Origin: Roseobacter sp.
GTDB lineage: Bacteria > Pseudomonadota > Alphaproteobacteria > Rhodobacterales > Rhodobacteraceae
Direction: 5' to 3'
Assembly (NCBI GenBank): GCA_018500125.2
Contig: JAHBAM020000169.1
Span: forward strand, 1 to 36,138
DNA: 36,138 nucleotides
Shown here: positions 1-8,215 of the stretch, in pieces
Layout of the letters: the number at the start of each line of letters is the position of its first letter
How positions within the stretch are numbered: the stretch's first letter is position 1
Position numbers and translations under genes: made by a program
Notes under the pieces: generated by a model
The model's database searches: none
Told to the model about the DNA's origin: nothing
What the model saw: only the letters and a program-made list of their open reading frames with translations

Positions 1-40
1 ACCCCATGCCGCTTTTTCTTTCCAGAAATATCCCGGGGGG

Positions 41-106
41 TGCGGGGGGCTGGCCCCCCGCTTTGGCCTGTGGTGCGGGGGGCTGGCCCCCCGCTTTGGC
101 CCGTGG
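41..106. repeat. Two tandem copies of a 33-bp unit, each with a perfect 9-bp-arm palindrome (GCGGGGGGC-TG-GCCCCCCGC)
   Basis: Unit 1 (41-73) tgcggggggctggccccccgctttggcctgtgg and unit 2 (74-106) tgcggggggctggccccccgctttggcccgtgg differ at one base. Preceded by ctttttctttccagaaatatcccgggggg, which resembles an intergenic element I recall as common in Rhodobacterales. Confidence 0.9.
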
Positions 107-115
107 CGGACGCGC

Positions 116-1018
116 TTGAGCGAGTGGCTCATCTCGCTGGAGGGCACAGAGGCCGGACACCGCCTCGCTCTGGTGCTCGCGCTGCTGGCGGCGGTCTTGC
201 ACGCGGTCTTCGGGGCCTTGCAAAAAGGCCGTCATGATCCCTGGCTCACACGCGGCGCGATTGATTTTTGCTATATGGCGATGGCCGCGCCCTTTGCGTT
301 CTGGGTCGTGCCCTGGCCCGAGCCGCATATGTGGCCGATTTTTGCGGCGGCTTTTGTCATTCATGTCGCCTACAAGCTGATGCAAAGCTGGGCCTATACC
401 AAGGGGGCCTATACCGTCGTCTATCCGGTGGTGCGCGGCACAGGCCCGCTCTTTACGGTGATCGGCGCCTATTTCCTCTTTGGCGAGGTCTTCAACCTGA
501 TCCAATGGGCCGGGGTCGCAACGCTTCTGGCCGGGATCTTTGGGCTTGCCCTGTATAATCTGCGCCATGTCACGGCCGAGCGCGACACGCTCAACACAGC
601 GCTGATCCTCGCGGTGATCACAGGGCTGTTTGTGGCGCTCTATACCACATGGGACGCCTACGGCATTCGCGCCACAGCCAACCCCTTCACCTTTCTGGCC
701 TGGTTTTTCTTTATCGACGGGCTGGTCTTCCCCTGGGTGGCCTTTGCGCGCTATCGGTCTCTGGCGGCGCCGCCGGCCCTTGGGCCGTTGTTTCAGCGTG
801 GCCTGATCGGCGCGATCGTGGCCTTTGCCAGTTTTGGCTCGGTGATGCTGGCCACACGGCTCGACACGGTGGGCGAAGCCGCCATCCTGCGCGAAACCTC
901 GACCGTTTTTGCCGCCCTCATCGGCTGGCTCGCCCTCAAAGAAACAGTCGGCCCGCGGCGCATTGCACTTATGGCATTGATTGCTCTGGGGGCTGTGATA
1001 GTTGAAACAGGTGGTTAG
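116..1018 (+). CDS. DMT/EamA-family permease, probable TTG start
   Basis: 300-aa polytopic ORF with two EamA-like halves; TTG at 116; no obvious SD and the tandem palindrome ends 9 bp upstream. Confidence 0.8.
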   Translation: MSEWLISLEGTEAGHRLALVLALLAAVLHAVFGALQKGRHDPWLTRGAIDFCYMAMAAPFAFWVVPWPEPHMWPIFAAAFVIHVAYKLMQSWAYTKGAYTVVYPVVRGTGPLFTVIGAYFLFGEVFNLIQWAGVATLLAGIFGLALYNLRHVTAERDTLNTALILAVITGLFVALYTTWDAYGIRATANPFTFLAWFFFIDGLVFPWVAFARYRSLAAPPALGPLFQRGLIGAIVAFASFGSVMLATRLDTVGEAAILRETSTVFAALIGWLALKETVGPRRIALMALIALGAVIVETGG

Positions 1019-1025
1019 CTTAGGA

Positions 1026-1646
1026 ATGGACATGGCCGAAAAACGCGAGATCAACCCCCTCCTGAAAACGGCGCTCGAGTTGGGGCCGGTGCTGGCCTTC
1101 TTTGCGGCCTATATGATGTTCAAGGACGATGTGTTCACAGTCGCAGGGCGTGACTATTCGGGGTTTATCTTCGTAACAGCCGGCTTTGTGCCGCTGATCG
1201 TGCTCACAACAGCAATCGTCTGGAAGCTGACAGGCCATATCTCCAAGATGCAGATCATGACGCTGGTGCTGGTTGTGGTCTTTGGCGGGCTGACCGTCTG
1301 GCTCAACGATCCCAAATTTCTCAAAATCAAACCCACGATTTTCTTCAGCCTGATGGGCGCAGCCCTCGCGGTTGGCCTCTGGCGGGGGCAGTCCTACCTG
1401 CGCTACGTGATGGAGGGGATGATGCCGCTTCAAGACGAAGGCTGGATGATCCTCACCCGCCGCCTGATGTGGTTTCTCTTTGCAACAGCGCTCGCCAACG
1501 AGCTGATCTGGCGCTTCATGTCCGAAACAACTTGGGTCTATTTCAAGACATTCGGCGACACGGCCGCCTTGTTTGTGTTCTTCATGAGCCAAAGCAGGCT
1601 CTTTACGGTTTATGCCCTGCCCGAGGAGGGCGAAGGCGAAACTTGA
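1026..1646 (+). CDS. yciB: Inner membrane-spanning protein YciB (septation protein A family)
   Basis: MDMAEKREINPLLKTALELGPVLAFFAAYMMF... hydrophobic, YciB-like; ATG at 1026 preferred to the upstream start at 1002. Confidence 0.85.
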   Translation: MDMAEKREINPLLKTALELGPVLAFFAAYMMFKDDVFTVAGRDYSGFIFVTAGFVPLIVLTTAIVWKLTGHISKMQIMTLVLVVVFGGLTVWLNDPKFLKIKPTIFFSLMGAALAVGLWRGQSYLRYVMEGMMPLQDEGWMILTRRLMWFLFATALANELIWRFMSETTWVYFKTFGDTAALFVFFMSQSRLFTVYALPEEGEGET

Positions 1647-1680
1647 CCGCTCCTTCAATCAGGTCTAAACGCAAGGCCCA

Positions 1681-1734
1681 GTGGCGATTTGTTACCAGAT
1701 TGCGGGCCACTTAAAACATTCTGCTAAAAGGTCG
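1681..1734 (+). ncRNA. SAM-II riboswitch (metA/SAM_alpha motif)
   Basis: gtggcgatttgttaccagattgcgggccacttaaaacattctgctaaaaggtcg: P1 GTGGC(1681-1685)/GCCAC(1706-1710), GATTT, ACC..GATTGC, TTAAA..CAT..TGCTAAAAGG elements all in SAM-II order; located directly upstream of metZ. Confidence 0.9.
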
Positions 1735-1745
1735 GGAAGAAGGAG

Positions 1746-1777
1746 GCTCCTTCGGCTTGGCCGATGGGGCTTTTTTT
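1746..1777 (+). terminator. Intrinsic terminator between SAM-II aptamer and metZ
   Basis: GCTCCTTCGGC(1746-1756)-TTG-GCCGATGGGGC(1760-1770): 11 positions with one T-T mismatch and one T-G wobble, followed by T7 (1771-1777). Confidence 0.75.
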
Positions 1778-1793
1778 ACGGGGTATGGATCCG

Positions 1794-2975
1794 ATGACAA
1801 AAACAACCAAAAACCGAACCGCCCTTGTGCATGGCGGCACCCGCCGGTCGCAATATGGCGAGGTGAGCGAAGCGCTCTTTCTCACCCAGGGTTTTGTCTA
1901 TGAAACAGCCGAAGCCGCCGAGGCCCGCTTTGTCAAAGCGGGAGAGGACGAGTTTATCTATGCGCGCTACGGCAACCCGACGGTGCGGATGTTTGAAGAC
2001 CGTATTTCCGGCTATCTCGGCTATGAAGACGGCTTTGCCTGCGCCTCCGGCATGGCGGCGGTCAACGGGGCGCTGATGGCGCTCTTGAAGGCCGGAGATC
2101 ATGTCGTCGCCTCGCGCGCCTTGTTTGGCTCCTGCCTTTATGTGCTTGAAGATGTGCTGGCGCGCTTCGGGGTCGAGATCACGCTCGTCGATGGCACAGA
2201 CAATGCCGCATGGAACGCCGCCATCCGCGCGGACACCCGTCTTGTCTTTCTGGAGAGCATCTCCAATCCGACGCTGGAAGTGATTGATCTGCGCTATGTC
2301 TGCGATCTGGCCCACGCCCGTGGCGCGCTGGTGTTGGTGGATGATGCGATGGCGACACCTGTGTTCTCCTATGCTCGGGAGTGTGGCGCCGATCTCACCA
2401 TTATTTCAACAACCAAGCACATCGACGGGCAGGGCCGTATGCTCGGCGGGATCATCTGTGGCACCAAAGAGCTGATCCGTGGCCCGATTGAAACCTATGT
2501 CAAGCACACAGGCGGTGCGATGAATCCCTTCACGGCGTGGTCCCATCTCAAGGCGCTTGAAACCCTTGAGTTGCGGGTGCGGGCACAGGCTGCGGCGGCC
2601 TATCAAGTGGCCGAGGCGCTCGCCGGGCACCCCAAGCTCGCTGCCGTTCGCTATCCGACTCATACGGCACATCCGCAATCCGCCCTCGCCCTTGCTCAGG
2701 CCGAAGCGGGCGGCACTGTGCTGACCTTCGAAGTGAAGGGCGGGCGCTCGGCCTGCTTTGCGGTGATGAACGCGCTTCAGGTGGCAACGATCTCCAACAA
2801 TTTTGCCGACTCCAAATCGATTGCAACCCACCCCGCAACCACAACGCATCAGCGCTTGCCGCAGGCGCAAAAAGACCTGCTCGGGATTTCGGATGGTTTG
2901 GTGCGCTTTTCTGTCGGTCTGGAAGATGTCGATGATATTATCGCCGATCTTCTGGCCGCGCTCGACGCGGCATGA
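1794..2975 (+). CDS. metZ: O-succinylhomoserine sulfhydrylase (PLP Cys/Met metabolism family)
   Basis: MTKTTKNRTALVHGGTRRSQYGEVSEALFLTQGFVY..., ISTTKHIDGQGRMLGG PLP-lysine region; the ORF-track start at 1764 lies inside the terminator hairpin, so 1794 (or 1785) is preferred. Confidence 0.9.
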   Translation: MTKTTKNRTALVHGGTRRSQYGEVSEALFLTQGFVYETAEAAEARFVKAGEDEFIYARYGNPTVRMFEDRISGYLGYEDGFACASGMAAVNGALMALLKAGDHVVASRALFGSCLYVLEDVLARFGVEITLVDGTDNAAWNAAIRADTRLVFLESISNPTLEVIDLRYVCDLAHARGALVLVDDAMATPVFSYARECGADLTIISTTKHIDGQGRMLGGIICGTKELIRGPIETYVKHTGGAMNPFTAWSHLKALETLELRVRAQAAAAYQVAEALAGHPKLAAVRYPTHTAHPQSALALAQAEAGGTVLTFEVKGGRSACFAVMNALQVATISNNFADSKSIATHPATTTHQRLPQAQKDLLGISDGLVRFSVGLEDVDDIIADLLAALDAA

Positions 2976-3030
2976 TCTGTCTCTCTGTGTCCATACAGCT
3001 TGCCCTACTGCCTGCCATATAGGCTGCCCC

Positions 3031-3051
3031 ACGCCCTGATAGGGCGTATTT
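3031..3051 (+). terminator. Possible terminator hairpin downstream of metZ
   Basis: ACGCCC-TGATA-GGGCGT followed by ATTTT. Confidence 0.45.
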
Positions 3052-3146
3052 TCGGAGTGACGCTTGTGGTATGTTTTTGGTCTGAGTTGGGAGGATGCAC
3101 GTATTGACCTTAGGGTAAATATAACGTGAGCCTAGGGAGCGATACT

Positions 3147-4247
3147 ATGAACAAGCAGGTTGGAACCATGATTGCTGCACCAGACCGTGCCGAAGCCAAG
3201 GCCGCCCTTGAGCGATTGCGCGCTTGGGCTATGGGGGCCACAGCGGAGGAAGTGGCCGATTTGGACCCCGTCGTGGCGCGGCTTCTCCCTCAGGGCGAGG
3301 TTTCAAATTATCCAGCGCTTGCAAGGGCTTATCCTGAAGAATTTGAGGTTGATGAAGCCTATAAAGCCACCTTGCCCGATTTGCAGAATGGCCCGTCCAG
3401 CCTGATCAAAGGCGCGCCACGGGTGATCCAGCACGTCGGCATCTCGAATTTTCGCCTGCCGATCAAGTTTCACACCCGCGACAACGGCGATCTGACACTG
3501 GAAACATCCGTGACCGGAACCGTCAGTCTGGAGGCAGGTAAAAAAGGCATTAATATGTCGCGCATCATGCGCAGCTTTTATAAACATTCGGCCTCTACAT
3601 TCTCCTTTGACATCATCGAAGCCGCTCTCGACGATTACAAAACCGATCTGGAAAGTTTCGATGCCCGCATCCAGATGCGGTTTTCCTTTCCGATGAAAGT
3701 CGGCAGCCTGCGGTCCGGGCTGGAGGGCTATCAGTATTACGATTTTGCGCTCGAGCTGATTGAAGTTGATGGAATATGTCGCAAAATCATACACTTAGAC
3801 TATGTTTACTCCTCGACGTGCCCGTGCTCTCTCGAGCTGTCAGAGCACGCCCGCCAAACCCGCGGGCAGCTTGCCACGCCGCATTCCCAACGCTCGGTTG
3901 CGCGTATTTCCGCAGAGGTGACACAGGGCGATTGCCTTTGGTTTGAAGACCTCATCGAGATGTGCCGCGCCGCTGTTCCCACCGAGACGCAGGTGATGGT
4001 CAAACGCGAAGACGAGCAGGCCTTCGCCGAGCTGAACGCCGCGAATCCGATCTTTGTCGAAGACGCCGCGCGCCTCTTTGCCCAAAAGCTCGAACAAGAC
4101 GAGCGTGTCGGAGATTTCCGTGTGATCGCAAGCCATCAGGAGAGCCTGCACAGCCATGACGCTGTGAGCGTGCTCACAGAAGGGCCTTTGTTTGAAAGCG
4201 AAAGCCTTGATCCCAAACTGTTTTCGACGCTGTTTCATGTTGGCTAA
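3147..4247 (+). CDS. folE2: GTP cyclohydrolase FolE2 (type IB)
   Basis: ...IQHVGISNFRLPIKFHTRDNGDLTLETSVTGTVSLEAGKKGINMSRIMRSFYKH..., YSSTCPCSLELSEH, ASHQESLHSHDAV characteristic of FolE2; GTG at 3126 is an alternative start. Confidence 0.92.
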   Translation: MNKQVGTMIAAPDRAEAKAALERLRAWAMGATAEEVADLDPVVARLLPQGEVSNYPALARAYPEEFEVDEAYKATLPDLQNGPSSLIKGAPRVIQHVGISNFRLPIKFHTRDNGDLTLETSVTGTVSLEAGKKGINMSRIMRSFYKHSASTFSFDIIEAALDDYKTDLESFDARIQMRFSFPMKVGSLRSGLEGYQYYDFALELIEVDGICRKIIHLDYVYSSTCPCSLELSEHARQTRGQLATPHSQRSVARISAEVTQGDCLWFEDLIEMCRAAVPTETQVMVKREDEQAFAELNAANPIFVEDAARLFAQKLEQDERVGDFRVIASHQESLHSHDAVSVLTEGPLFESESLDPKLFSTLFHVG

Positions 4248-4359
4248 GCCATGCGCCCCGCGCGTTTTGGCTATGCAGGATCAGCAATGGTAAGGTGAGC
4301 ATTGCTGACCTATGTTGGTGTCAGGGGAGGAAACCACACACTCAATATGAGGTTTCCAA

Positions 4360-4590
4360 ATGGCACTAACATCGACAAATACAATCGCGCAGTTCGGTTT
4401 TTCACGCGGGTTTTCCAAGCTTCTGGACGGGCTTGTGCGCTGGTTTGAGGCGCGTGATGAACAGCGCAGCGCGCCGTATCGTTTGCGCATCGCACGCCTT
4501 CACGCTCTGAGCGACAGCGAGCTGAAAGCGATGAACTTGCGGCGCGAAAATATCGAAGCCTATGTTTTAAGTCGCTTTTTCTACTGCTGA
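4360..4590 (+). CDS. DUF1127-like small protein
   Basis: 76 aa, arginine-rich C-terminus ...RIARLHALSDSELKAMNLRRENIEAYV. Confidence 0.75.
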   Translation: MALTSTNTIAQFGFSRGFSKLLDGLVRWFEARDEQRSAPYRLRIARLHALSDSELKAMNLRRENIEAYVLSRFFYC

Positions 4591-4612
4591 AAACGGGCGG
4601 CTCGGGCGTTCT

Positions 4613-4656
4613 GCTGCGGTGTCTCGCTGGGCGCCGCAGCCATGCTTATCTGTTTT
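4613..4656 (+). terminator. Possible terminator downstream of DUF1127 gene
   Basis: GCTGCGGT(4613-4620)...GCCGCAGC(4633-4640) stem, then atgcttatctgttttt; the T-run is displaced from the stem, so weak. Confidence 0.35.
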
Positions 4657-4718
4657 TGCACGGCTTGAGCGCGGCATATGCTTGACAGCCGCACGGGTTA
4701 CATCCAAGCCTTCGCGTC

Positions 4719-6167
4719 ATGTTTGATCTGCGCCCCGTAGGATATGTGATTGGTCTGCTTGTCGCCGCTCTGGGGCTGACAATGCTTGCGCCCTTGGCGG
4801 TCGATCTCGCGGAAGGGCGGGGCCACTGGCCGGCGTTTGCCGAAAGCTCCGTGATCACAATCCTGATGGGCGGGCTGGTCGCAATCGCCTGTCAGAACGG
4901 CCTCAAAGAGCGCTTGAGTATTCAGCAAACCTTCCTGCTGACAACAGGCGTCTGGCTTGCGCTGCCTGTTTTTGGCGCGCTTCCCTTCATGATCGGCGCG
5001 ACAGAACTTTCCTTTGTAAACGCGATGTTTGAGGCCATGTCCGGGCTGACCACAACCGGCGCAACCGTGATGACAGGGCTTGATGATCTGCCGCATGGTA
5101 TTTTGCTCTGGCGGGGTATTCTCCAATGGCTGGGCGGCATCGGGATCATCGTTGTGGCGATGGTCTTTTTGCCCGAATTGCGGGTCGGGGGGATGCAGAT
5201 TTTCCGCGCCGAAGCCTTTGATACCTTTGGCAAGATCCTGCCACGCGCAACGCAAATCGCCTCCCAGATTTCCGCGATCTATGTGACTGTGACACTCGCC
5301 TGCATTGTGACCTATCTGTTGCTTGGCATGAGTCCTTTTGATGCGGTTGTGCACGCCTTTACCACTGTCTCAACGGGCGGAATGGCAAATTATGACGCCA
5401 GCTTCGGGACGTTTTCGGGGCCAATAGAATATGCAGCGTCCGTGTTCATGATCCTCGCCGCACTGCCGTTTGTGAGATATGTGCAAATGCTGAACGGAAA
5501 CTACAACGCGCCCTTCATGGATGTTCAGGTCCGCGGCTTTTTGTATACGATTGCCGTGCTCGTGGCTGTCACAAGCGTGTTTTTAACACAGGTTTTTCCG
5601 CACCATTGGGAGCAAGCCTTTCGCGAAGCGCTTTTCAATATCACCTCGATCATCTCGGGCACAGGCTATGCCAGCGTGGATTATATGGGCTGGGGGCCGT
5701 TTCTGATCACGATATTCTTTTTTATCGGGCTGATCGGGGGCTGCGCTGGCTCGACGGCCTGTTCGATCAAGATCTTTCGATACCAGATCCTTTTTGCCTC
5801 GATCGCCTCCCAGATCAAGAAAATCAGAGCGCCTCATGGTGTGTTTACACCAAAATACAGCGGCCGCCCCATCTCGGAAGATGTGCTCAACTCCGTGATG
5901 AGCTTTTTTGTGTTCTTTATCCTCACCTTGGGTTTTGTGGCCGTGGCATTGTCGTTCACAGGGCTGGATTTCGTCACATCCATTTCGGGCGCTGCGGCCT
6001 CTGTCGGCAATATCGGCCCCGGTCTTGGCGATATAATCGGCCCCTCCGGCAACTATGCCAGCCTCAATGATGCGGCCAAAGTCATCCTGACATTTGCCAT
6101 GCTGATCGGGCGATTGGAACTGCTCGTGGTCTATGCTTTGCTCATCCCCGCGTTCTGGCGCGGCTAA
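4719..6167 (+). CDS. trkH: TrkH-family potassium uptake protein
   Basis: 482 aa polytopic protein; SGLTTTGATVM, LQWLGGIGIIVVAMVFLPELRVGGMQ, TTVSTGGMANYD, GGCAGSTACSIKIFR, SVGNIGPGLG pore-like motifs. Confidence 0.92.
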   Translation: MFDLRPVGYVIGLLVAALGLTMLAPLAVDLAEGRGHWPAFAESSVITILMGGLVAIACQNGLKERLSIQQTFLLTTGVWLALPVFGALPFMIGATELSFVNAMFEAMSGLTTTGATVMTGLDDLPHGILLWRGILQWLGGIGIIVVAMVFLPELRVGGMQIFRAEAFDTFGKILPRATQIASQISAIYVTVTLACIVTYLLLGMSPFDAVVHAFTTVSTGGMANYDASFGTFSGPIEYAASVFMILAALPFVRYVQMLNGNYNAPFMDVQVRGFLYTIAVLVAVTSVFLTQVFPHHWEQAFREALFNITSIISGTGYASVDYMGWGPFLITIFFFIGLIGGCAGSTACSIKIFRYQILFASIASQIKKIRAPHGVFTPKYSGRPISEDVLNSVMSFFVFFILTLGFVAVALSFTGLDFVTSISGAAASVGNIGPGLGDIIGPSGNYASLNDAAKVILTFAMLIGRLELLVVYALLIPAFWRG

Positions 6168-6171
6168 TATC

Positions 6172-6189
6172 GGGTGCGGCGCAGCGCCC
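6172..6189. terminator. Possible hairpin between convergent trkH and the trypsin-like gene
   Basis: GGGTGC-GGCGCA-GCGCCC; no T-run. Confidence 0.3.
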
Positions 6190-6209
6190 GTCGCGGCCCA
6201 ATAGAGGCC

Positions 6210-8000
6210 TCAGTCCCAACACCCGACCAGAACAGTGACCCCCTGCGCTTCGCTTGTCAGATCTTCGGGCGCTATGCGGTTTGTCCGGCCAGCCTGACCT
6301 GTGGCCAAACCCGCAGAGCGCGCCACTTTTCTGATCGTATCAGCGTCTATCGCAAAGCTGACATTCTCGGGAAGCTGTCGCGCCCCCTGTGCCTCGGGGA
6401 GCAGCATCCCAAGAACCGCGCCTGTCTCGTCAAACACCGGCCCGCCCGCATCGCCTGCGAGCGTCGTGAGGGCGAGGCGTCTGAGCTGTGGTTCTCCGCC
6501 CAACCCTTTGACATCGCTCAGCATCCCGAATGTCAGAGTGGGCGCGCCAAGAACACCTTCATAACTGAACCCCGCCACGGCAATTTCTGTCTGAAGACGT
6601 GGCGCGCTTGCGGCCAGAACGGCTACTTCGCCTGGGCTTAAGGCGTCTTTCGGCCTGAGGATGGCAACGCCTGACAGCTTATCATCCGCGATCACATCGG
6701 CCTCAATGGCGTTTTCAATGGTGATCCGGTCGCACGATTTGACCACCTCCGAGGTGGTGACGACATGGCCCGAGCGATCAAGAAAAAACCCTGACCGCGA
6801 CAGTCTCGGCCGGCGGATTTCAAGCCCGGCGACAAGATCAATGCTCTGGTCGTCCGTGCCTGCGGAGGCGTCCATGACGCCCTCTGTGCGGGTGAAGCTG
6901 GTGAGCATTTCGTCAAGCAGGCGTTGGCGGCGCTCTTCCTCACCGCTCGGCCAGATCAGGGTGAAGCCTTTGAGGCTTCCGTCTTTGAGCCAGACTTGGG
7001 TATGGGAGATAAAATCTGCCGCTTCCCCGATCAGCGTAAACGAGCTGTCATTGCGCTCGCGCGGGCCGGTTTCAGGCACGATTTCCAGAGTTTGCATAAT
7101 GTCATACAAGCCGAACAGCGCGCTCTGGTCGCCTTCTTGGCTGATCAGAAGCACCCGCGCCTTGTCTGGGCCAATGCTGTCAAAATGCGCAAAGGGCGGG
7201 TTGTATTTGGAGAATTTGACACGGGCCAATGGCATTTTAAGCGCGATGCCGGTTGTCGTGTCGTCCAGAAGCCTCAGGTCCAGATCGCTAAGGACGGCAT
7301 TGTAGTCTGCCAAGAGTTCGCTGCGCTGGAGCGTGGTCAGAACGCCGGTGCTCGGGTGGTTGTTTGCCTCTTGCCACGCACTCATAGAGCTGCGCGTGCC
7401 GCGTCCGAACGCGCCGTCGATTGTGCTGTTGTAATATCCCGCCCATTGCAGCGCGATTTGCAGCCCCTCGCGCGCGTCCTGCGTGAGCCTGGCCTCTGAG
7501 GCCCGCGCTTCTGCGAGGGTCTCGTCGGGTGCACTGGCCACAGCCGCTTGGCCCAGATCGCTCTGCGGAGCGGCGGGCTGGGGCGTGACGGGCGGCACAG
7601 GCGCGACAAGCGCCACGTCGGCTGTGTCAGGCAGGGGGGCTGCTCCCGTGGCAAAAGCGGCCCCGATCGGCCAGAACTGTTGGCGGAAATTGGCCGTATC
7701 GGCGATATAGCTGTCCCGCGGGATCTGGCCTTCCCGACGATAGATGCGCAAAACCTCCCGCGCATCATCTGCGGTGTAGGGGCCAAGCGCGATGGCATAC
7801 CAGCCGCCGCCAAGCGCAAAGCCGTTTACGTTAGGGAGCGCTGCGCCATAGTCTCTGGCGCGGTCTTGCGCTTTGCTCAGGCTGGGCTGCGCCTCGATCT
7901 GAACCCAGACAAGCGGTTGCTCCTGGGCTATCACGCCGCTGCCCCTGAAAATCACCGTCAAAAATACTGCAAAAAATACCGCACCAATCAATCGTACCAT
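6210..8000 (-). CDS. Secreted peptidoglycan-binding / trypsin-like (S1-fold) protein with apparently degenerate catalytic triad
   Basis: N-terminal signal peptide, SPOR-like segment, PG_binding_1-like segment (ALQWAGYYNSTIDGAFGRGTRSSMSAWQ), C-terminal S1-like domain ending GDAGGPVFDETGAVLGMLLP. Confidence 0.8.
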   Translation of the reverse strand: MVRLIGAVFFAVFLTVIFRGSGVIAQEQPLVWVQIEAQPSLSKAQDRARDYGAALPNVNGFALGGGWYAIALGPYTADDAREVLRIYRREGQIPRDSYIADTANFRQQFWPIGAAFATGAAPLPDTADVALVAPVPPVTPQPAAPQSDLGQAAVASAPDETLAEARASEARLTQDAREGLQIALQWAGYYNSTIDGAFGRGTRSSMSAWQEANNHPSTGVLTTLQRSELLADYNAVLSDLDLRLLDDTTTGIALKMPLARVKFSKYNPPFAHFDSIGPDKARVLLISQEGDQSALFGLYDIMQTLEIVPETGPRERNDSSFTLIGEAADFISHTQVWLKDGSLKGFTLIWPSGEEERRQRLLDEMLTSFTRTEGVMDASAGTDDQSIDLVAGLEIRRPRLSRSGFFLDRSGHVVTTSEVVKSCDRITIENAIEADVIADDKLSGVAILRPKDALSPGEVAVLAASAPRLQTEIAVAGFSYEGVLGAPTLTFGMLSDVKGLGGEPQLRRLALTTLAGDAGGPVFDETGAVLGMLLPEAQGARQLPENVSFAIDADTIRKVARSAGLATGQAGRTNRIAPEDLTSEAQGVTVLVGCWD

Positions 8001-8215
8001 TTTGTGAAATGTCCTCGCCTATACTCATACCAACTCCGGGCTTATGCCGTTTTATCAAATTCTTTTCACAGTGCACTTAAATAACGATAAATATGCAGTT
8101 TTTGTTCGTTTTCCCGTGTTGTCGGCCCTTCAGGCTCTGACGCCTAATTGACCTACTGGGCAGAGCGGCATAGGTAGGGCCAACTTATTTACTTACGCTG
8201 AGAAAAGGCGAGCGC

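Noticed and set aside
40-237. 65-aa ORF MRGAGPPLWPVVRGAGPPLWPV... across the tandem repeat
   Set aside because: Repeat translation only (33 bp is a multiple of 3); overlaps the permease and has no SD.
3000-3146. Possible Zur box upstream of folE2
   Set aside because: No convincing palindrome matching an alphaproteobacterial Zur site as I recall it.
4591-4718. Possible CcsR-type sRNA downstream of the DUF1127 gene, as described for Rhodobacter sphaeroides
   Set aside because: No CCTCCTCCC loop motif found; only a weak hairpin with a displaced T-run.
8001-8215. T-box-like or other leader element upstream of glyQ
   Set aside because: No T-box specifier/UGGN arrangement or conserved aptamer recognised; plain promoter region.
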